Source: UBA8079 sp965205535 (GTDB taxonomy: Bacteria > Pseudomonadota > Alphaproteobacteria > UBA6615). Taken from it: 64,000 nt of DNA. The position numbers and the translations under genes were made by a program. Below, piece after piece: positions 62,016-64,000 of the stretch. The notes beneath the pieces were generated by a model, which saw nothing but the letters and a program-made list of their open reading frames with translations, had not been told where the DNA came from and did not search any database. Numbering within the stretch: position 1 is the first letter of the stretch; each line of letters begins with the position of its first letter. The stretch lies in assembly GCA_965205535.1 (NCBI GenBank), contig CBDBHH010000005.1, forward strand, positions 2,170,001-2,234,000. Reading direction: 5' to 3'.

Positions 62016-63156
62016 ATGCGCGCAGAAATCAGTCATCTGGTCGAGGGTATTAACTCGTCTTTGAACCTCATGCGGAGGCATCTTTGACTGGGACAATGCA
62101 CTCTCGCGCCTCGAGGAACTGAACACCGAAGCTGAAGATCCGGGGTTGTGGGACGACCAGGAGCGGGCGCAAAAAATTCTGCGCGACCGCACCAGATTAG
62201 AAAAATCCATCGAGGAAGTGCGCGGTCTTGAGCAGGAGCTCGACGACGCGACGACACTTATTGAGCTCGGTGAGGCCGAAGGCGACGGCGATGTTGTGGC
62301 CGAGGGGGAAACGGTTATCGAGGCGCTGCAGCGGCGTGCAGAAAAACTCGAGCTTGAGAGTCTCCTGTCCGGTGAGGCCGATGGCAACGATTGCTATATG
62401 GAGATCAACGCAGGTGCCGGTGGGACCGAGTCCCAGGACTGGGCCGAAATGCTTGCGCGCATGTATCTGCGCTGGGCCGAGGCGCATGACTACAAGGTCG
62501 AGTGGATTGAAGAGAGCGCCGGTGAAGAGGCCGGTCTGAAATCCGCGACGTTTCGGATCGTCGGGCCCAACGCCTATGGCTGGCTGAAGACCGAATCCGG
62601 GGTGCACCGCCTGGTGCGCATTTCACCCTTCGACAGTCAGTCACGACGGCATACGAGTTTTGCTTCGGCCTGGGTCTATCCCGTGATTGATGACGCGATC
62701 GAGATCGAGATCGAAGACAAGGATTTGCGTGTCGATACCTATCGTGCGTCAGGTGCTGGCGGCCAGCATGTGAACAAGACCGACAGCGCGGTTCGGCTCA
62801 CACATCTGCCCACGGGCATCGTGGTGCAGTGTCAGAATGACCGCTCGCAGCACCGAAATCGTGCGCAAGCGATGGCGATGATGCGCGCGCGTTTGTATGA
62901 GCATGAAATGCAAAAACGCGAGGAAGAGGTGCAGGCGGAGCAAGACACGAAGACGGATATCGGCTGGGGTCACCAGATTAGGTCCTATGTGCTGCACCCG
63001 TATCAGATGGTGAAGGACCTGCGGACCAACGTGGAATCCGGCAATGCCCAGGCGGTGCTCGACGGTGACATCGACAAGTATCTGGAGGCCTCGCTGGCGG
63101 CCCAGCTTGGCAAGGGTGGTGCCGAGGGCGACGGCGACGAAGCCGCCGGGAGCTAG
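62016..63156 (+). CDS. prfB: Peptide chain release factor 2, with programmed +1 frameshift
   Basis: RF2 ends translation at UGA and UAA. The first 23 codons (MRAEISHLVEGINSSLNLMR...) run from the ATG at 62016 to CTT, followed by an in-frame TGA at 62085. A +1 shift continues as DWDNALSRLEELN to the stop at 63156, making 379 residues. The SPF stop-codon recognition motif (RISPFDSQ) and GAGGQHVNKTDSAVRL with the GGQ hydrolysis motif are intact. When RF2 is scarce, the ribosome pauses at the TGA and shifts, so the factor controls its own level. The stop shares CTAG with the transporter. Confidence 0.95.
62074..62088 (+). promoter_or_regulatory. prfB +1 frameshift site
   Basis: CGGAGG, three bases, then CTTTGAC: a Shine-Dalgarno-like element and the slippery CUU before UGA C have the same order and spacing as E. 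coli prfB (AGGGGG, UAU, CUUUGAC). The shift is needed to join the two reading frames into RF2. Confidence 0.93.
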
Positions 63157-64000
63157 CCCGGATTTTTATCAACGCGACGGGTCGACAGGAAAATTCCGGG
63201 CAGGATTAGCGCTGCGCCGGCGAAGTGGTACGGCTCCAGGGTTTCGCCCAGCAATATCCATCCAAACAAGGCGGCATAGCTCGGGGCGAGATACAGGATA
63301 AGCCCCGTCGATCCCGCGCCTAGTGAACGCTGTATGCGTGCGTAACCCAGATAGGCCCCCAATCCGGGAACGATGGCGACCGTCAGGACCGCGGCAATCG
63401 TTTCGACGTTCATCGTCGGCATGGCCCCCTGGACGGACTCCGCGATATAGAACGGGAGCAATGCCACGGCACCAAACAGCATGGTAGCGGAGAACCGGAC
63501 ACGATTTGGCAATGTTCCCGGTCGATGGCGAAGCATGACGGAATAGGTTGCCCAGGCCAGCGCCGAACATACGATCCACATGTCGCCCGGGACAAAGGTG
63601 AGAGAGCGCAGTGCGCCGATGTCTCCGCGAAACACGATAATCAACACGCCGAACAGCGAGATGAAGATGCCCGCGGCCTTCGCCCGGCCCATCGGTTCGC
63701 CGTAAATTAGCGTCGACGCGCCGGCGATGATGATGGGTGCGGTCCCGAAGATCAGGCCGATATTCGTCGCGCTCGTTGTGTCCGCGCCGATGTAGACGAA
63801 GGCACCGCATATGCCCATGCCGAGAATGCCGAGCACGAGAAGATCCCGTCATTCCGCGAGAATCGCGGCGCGGTGTCGCCAAAGGTCGGGGCCGACGATC
63901 GGCAAAAATATTAGGAATGCGAGCATCCACCGCCAGTAGGCGAGCGCGAATGGCGGAACGGTATCGTTTACCGCGCGCGCGACAATAACGTTTGTTGTGA
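63153..64000 (-). pseudogene. EamA family transporter, interrupted by in-frame TGA and cut by the window edge
   Basis: The reading frame is a DMT/EamA transporter of several membrane segments, such as GILGMGICGAFVYIGADTTS, FGTAPIIIAGASTLIYGEPM, and a C-terminal GLILYLAPSYAALFGWILLG. It continues unbroken from the right edge (TNVIVARAVNDTVPPFALAY) except for a TGA at 63849-63851, between ILAE and RDLLVLG, where family members commonly have Trp (TGG). A GTG at 63836 could restart translation but would lose the first one or two membrane segments. It is therefore a nonsense-disrupted gene, a sequencing error, or read-through. Confidence 0.75.

Noticed and set aside
63153..63836. EamA gene as an intact short gene from GTG 63836
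   Set aside because: Membrane-transporter sequence continues upstream in the same frame beyond the TGA, so this start would give a truncated protein with no clear ribosome binding site.

Overview
The window is a chromosomal segment of an alphaproteobacterium, most likely a free-living member of the Rhodospirillales or a neighbouring order. Four things support this: the order rplJ-rplL-rpoB-rpoC followed directly by the str, S10, spc and alpha ribosomal blocks with adk behind secY; a bacterial ATP12 (F1-ATPase assembly) gene; promoters with a strong TTGAC -35 element; and an RNase E that ends in the GWW motif known from Caulobacter. The DNA looks GC-rich throughout and is almost entirely coding. 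I see no rRNA, tRNA, CRISPR array, insertion sequence, phage gene or integration site. The assignment below order level is inference.

Region 1 (1-28,614) is the core transcription and translation block, all on the + strand. It holds rplJ, rplL, rpoB and rpoC with an intrinsic terminator; then a 400-base gap with a good promoter and a leader hairpin; then rpsL, rpsG, fusA and tuf; then a terminator-like hairpin; then the S10 and spc genes from rpsJ to secY and adk; then a near-consensus promoter driving rpsM, rpsK, rpoA and rplQ. It ends in a 28-bp perfect inverted repeat. L3, L15, S5 and RpoC carry acidic or low-complexity C-terminal tails.

Region 2 (28,646-36,510) is a + strand run: a Do-like periplasmic protease, the replication factor RarA, a fluoride channel, an RluA-family pseudouridine synthase, a long AsmA-like envelope protein and the ATP12 chaperone. 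Overlapping stop and start codons (ATGA) suggest translational coupling at several junctions.

Region 3 (36,591-43,805) carries the two subunits of a propionyl-CoA carboxylase-type enzyme. Between them, on the opposite strand, lies a two-gene unit of a membrane-sensor adenylate cyclase and a CmoB-like methyltransferase. Acylphosphatase and lipB follow.

Region 4 (43,955-55,271) has malic enzyme with a phosphotransacetylase-like tail, the Mg transporter MgtE, an S9 peptidase, a maleylacetoacetate isomerase-type GST, and a cell-envelope group (thioredoxin-fold oxidoreductase, M48 metalloprotease with TPR-like tail, and a divergent gamma-glutamyltransferase-like lipoprotein that lacks most expected catalytic residues). 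A class I/II aminotransferase ends the region.

Region 5 (55,298-64,000) has RNase E, a 410-base divergent intergenic region, an AMIN-domain amidase, penicillin-binding protein 1A, prfB with a programmed +1 frameshift, and an EamA-family transporter interrupted by an in-frame TGA and cut by the window edge.

Most of the window is ordinary core genome. I did not find a clear undescribed defence, mobile or biosynthetic system. The items most worth a second look are the GGT-like lipoprotein, the cyclase-methyltransferase pair inside the carboxylase locus, the hairpins in the ribosomal-protein operons, the tuf codon-use switch, the rne leader, and the TGA-interrupted transporter.
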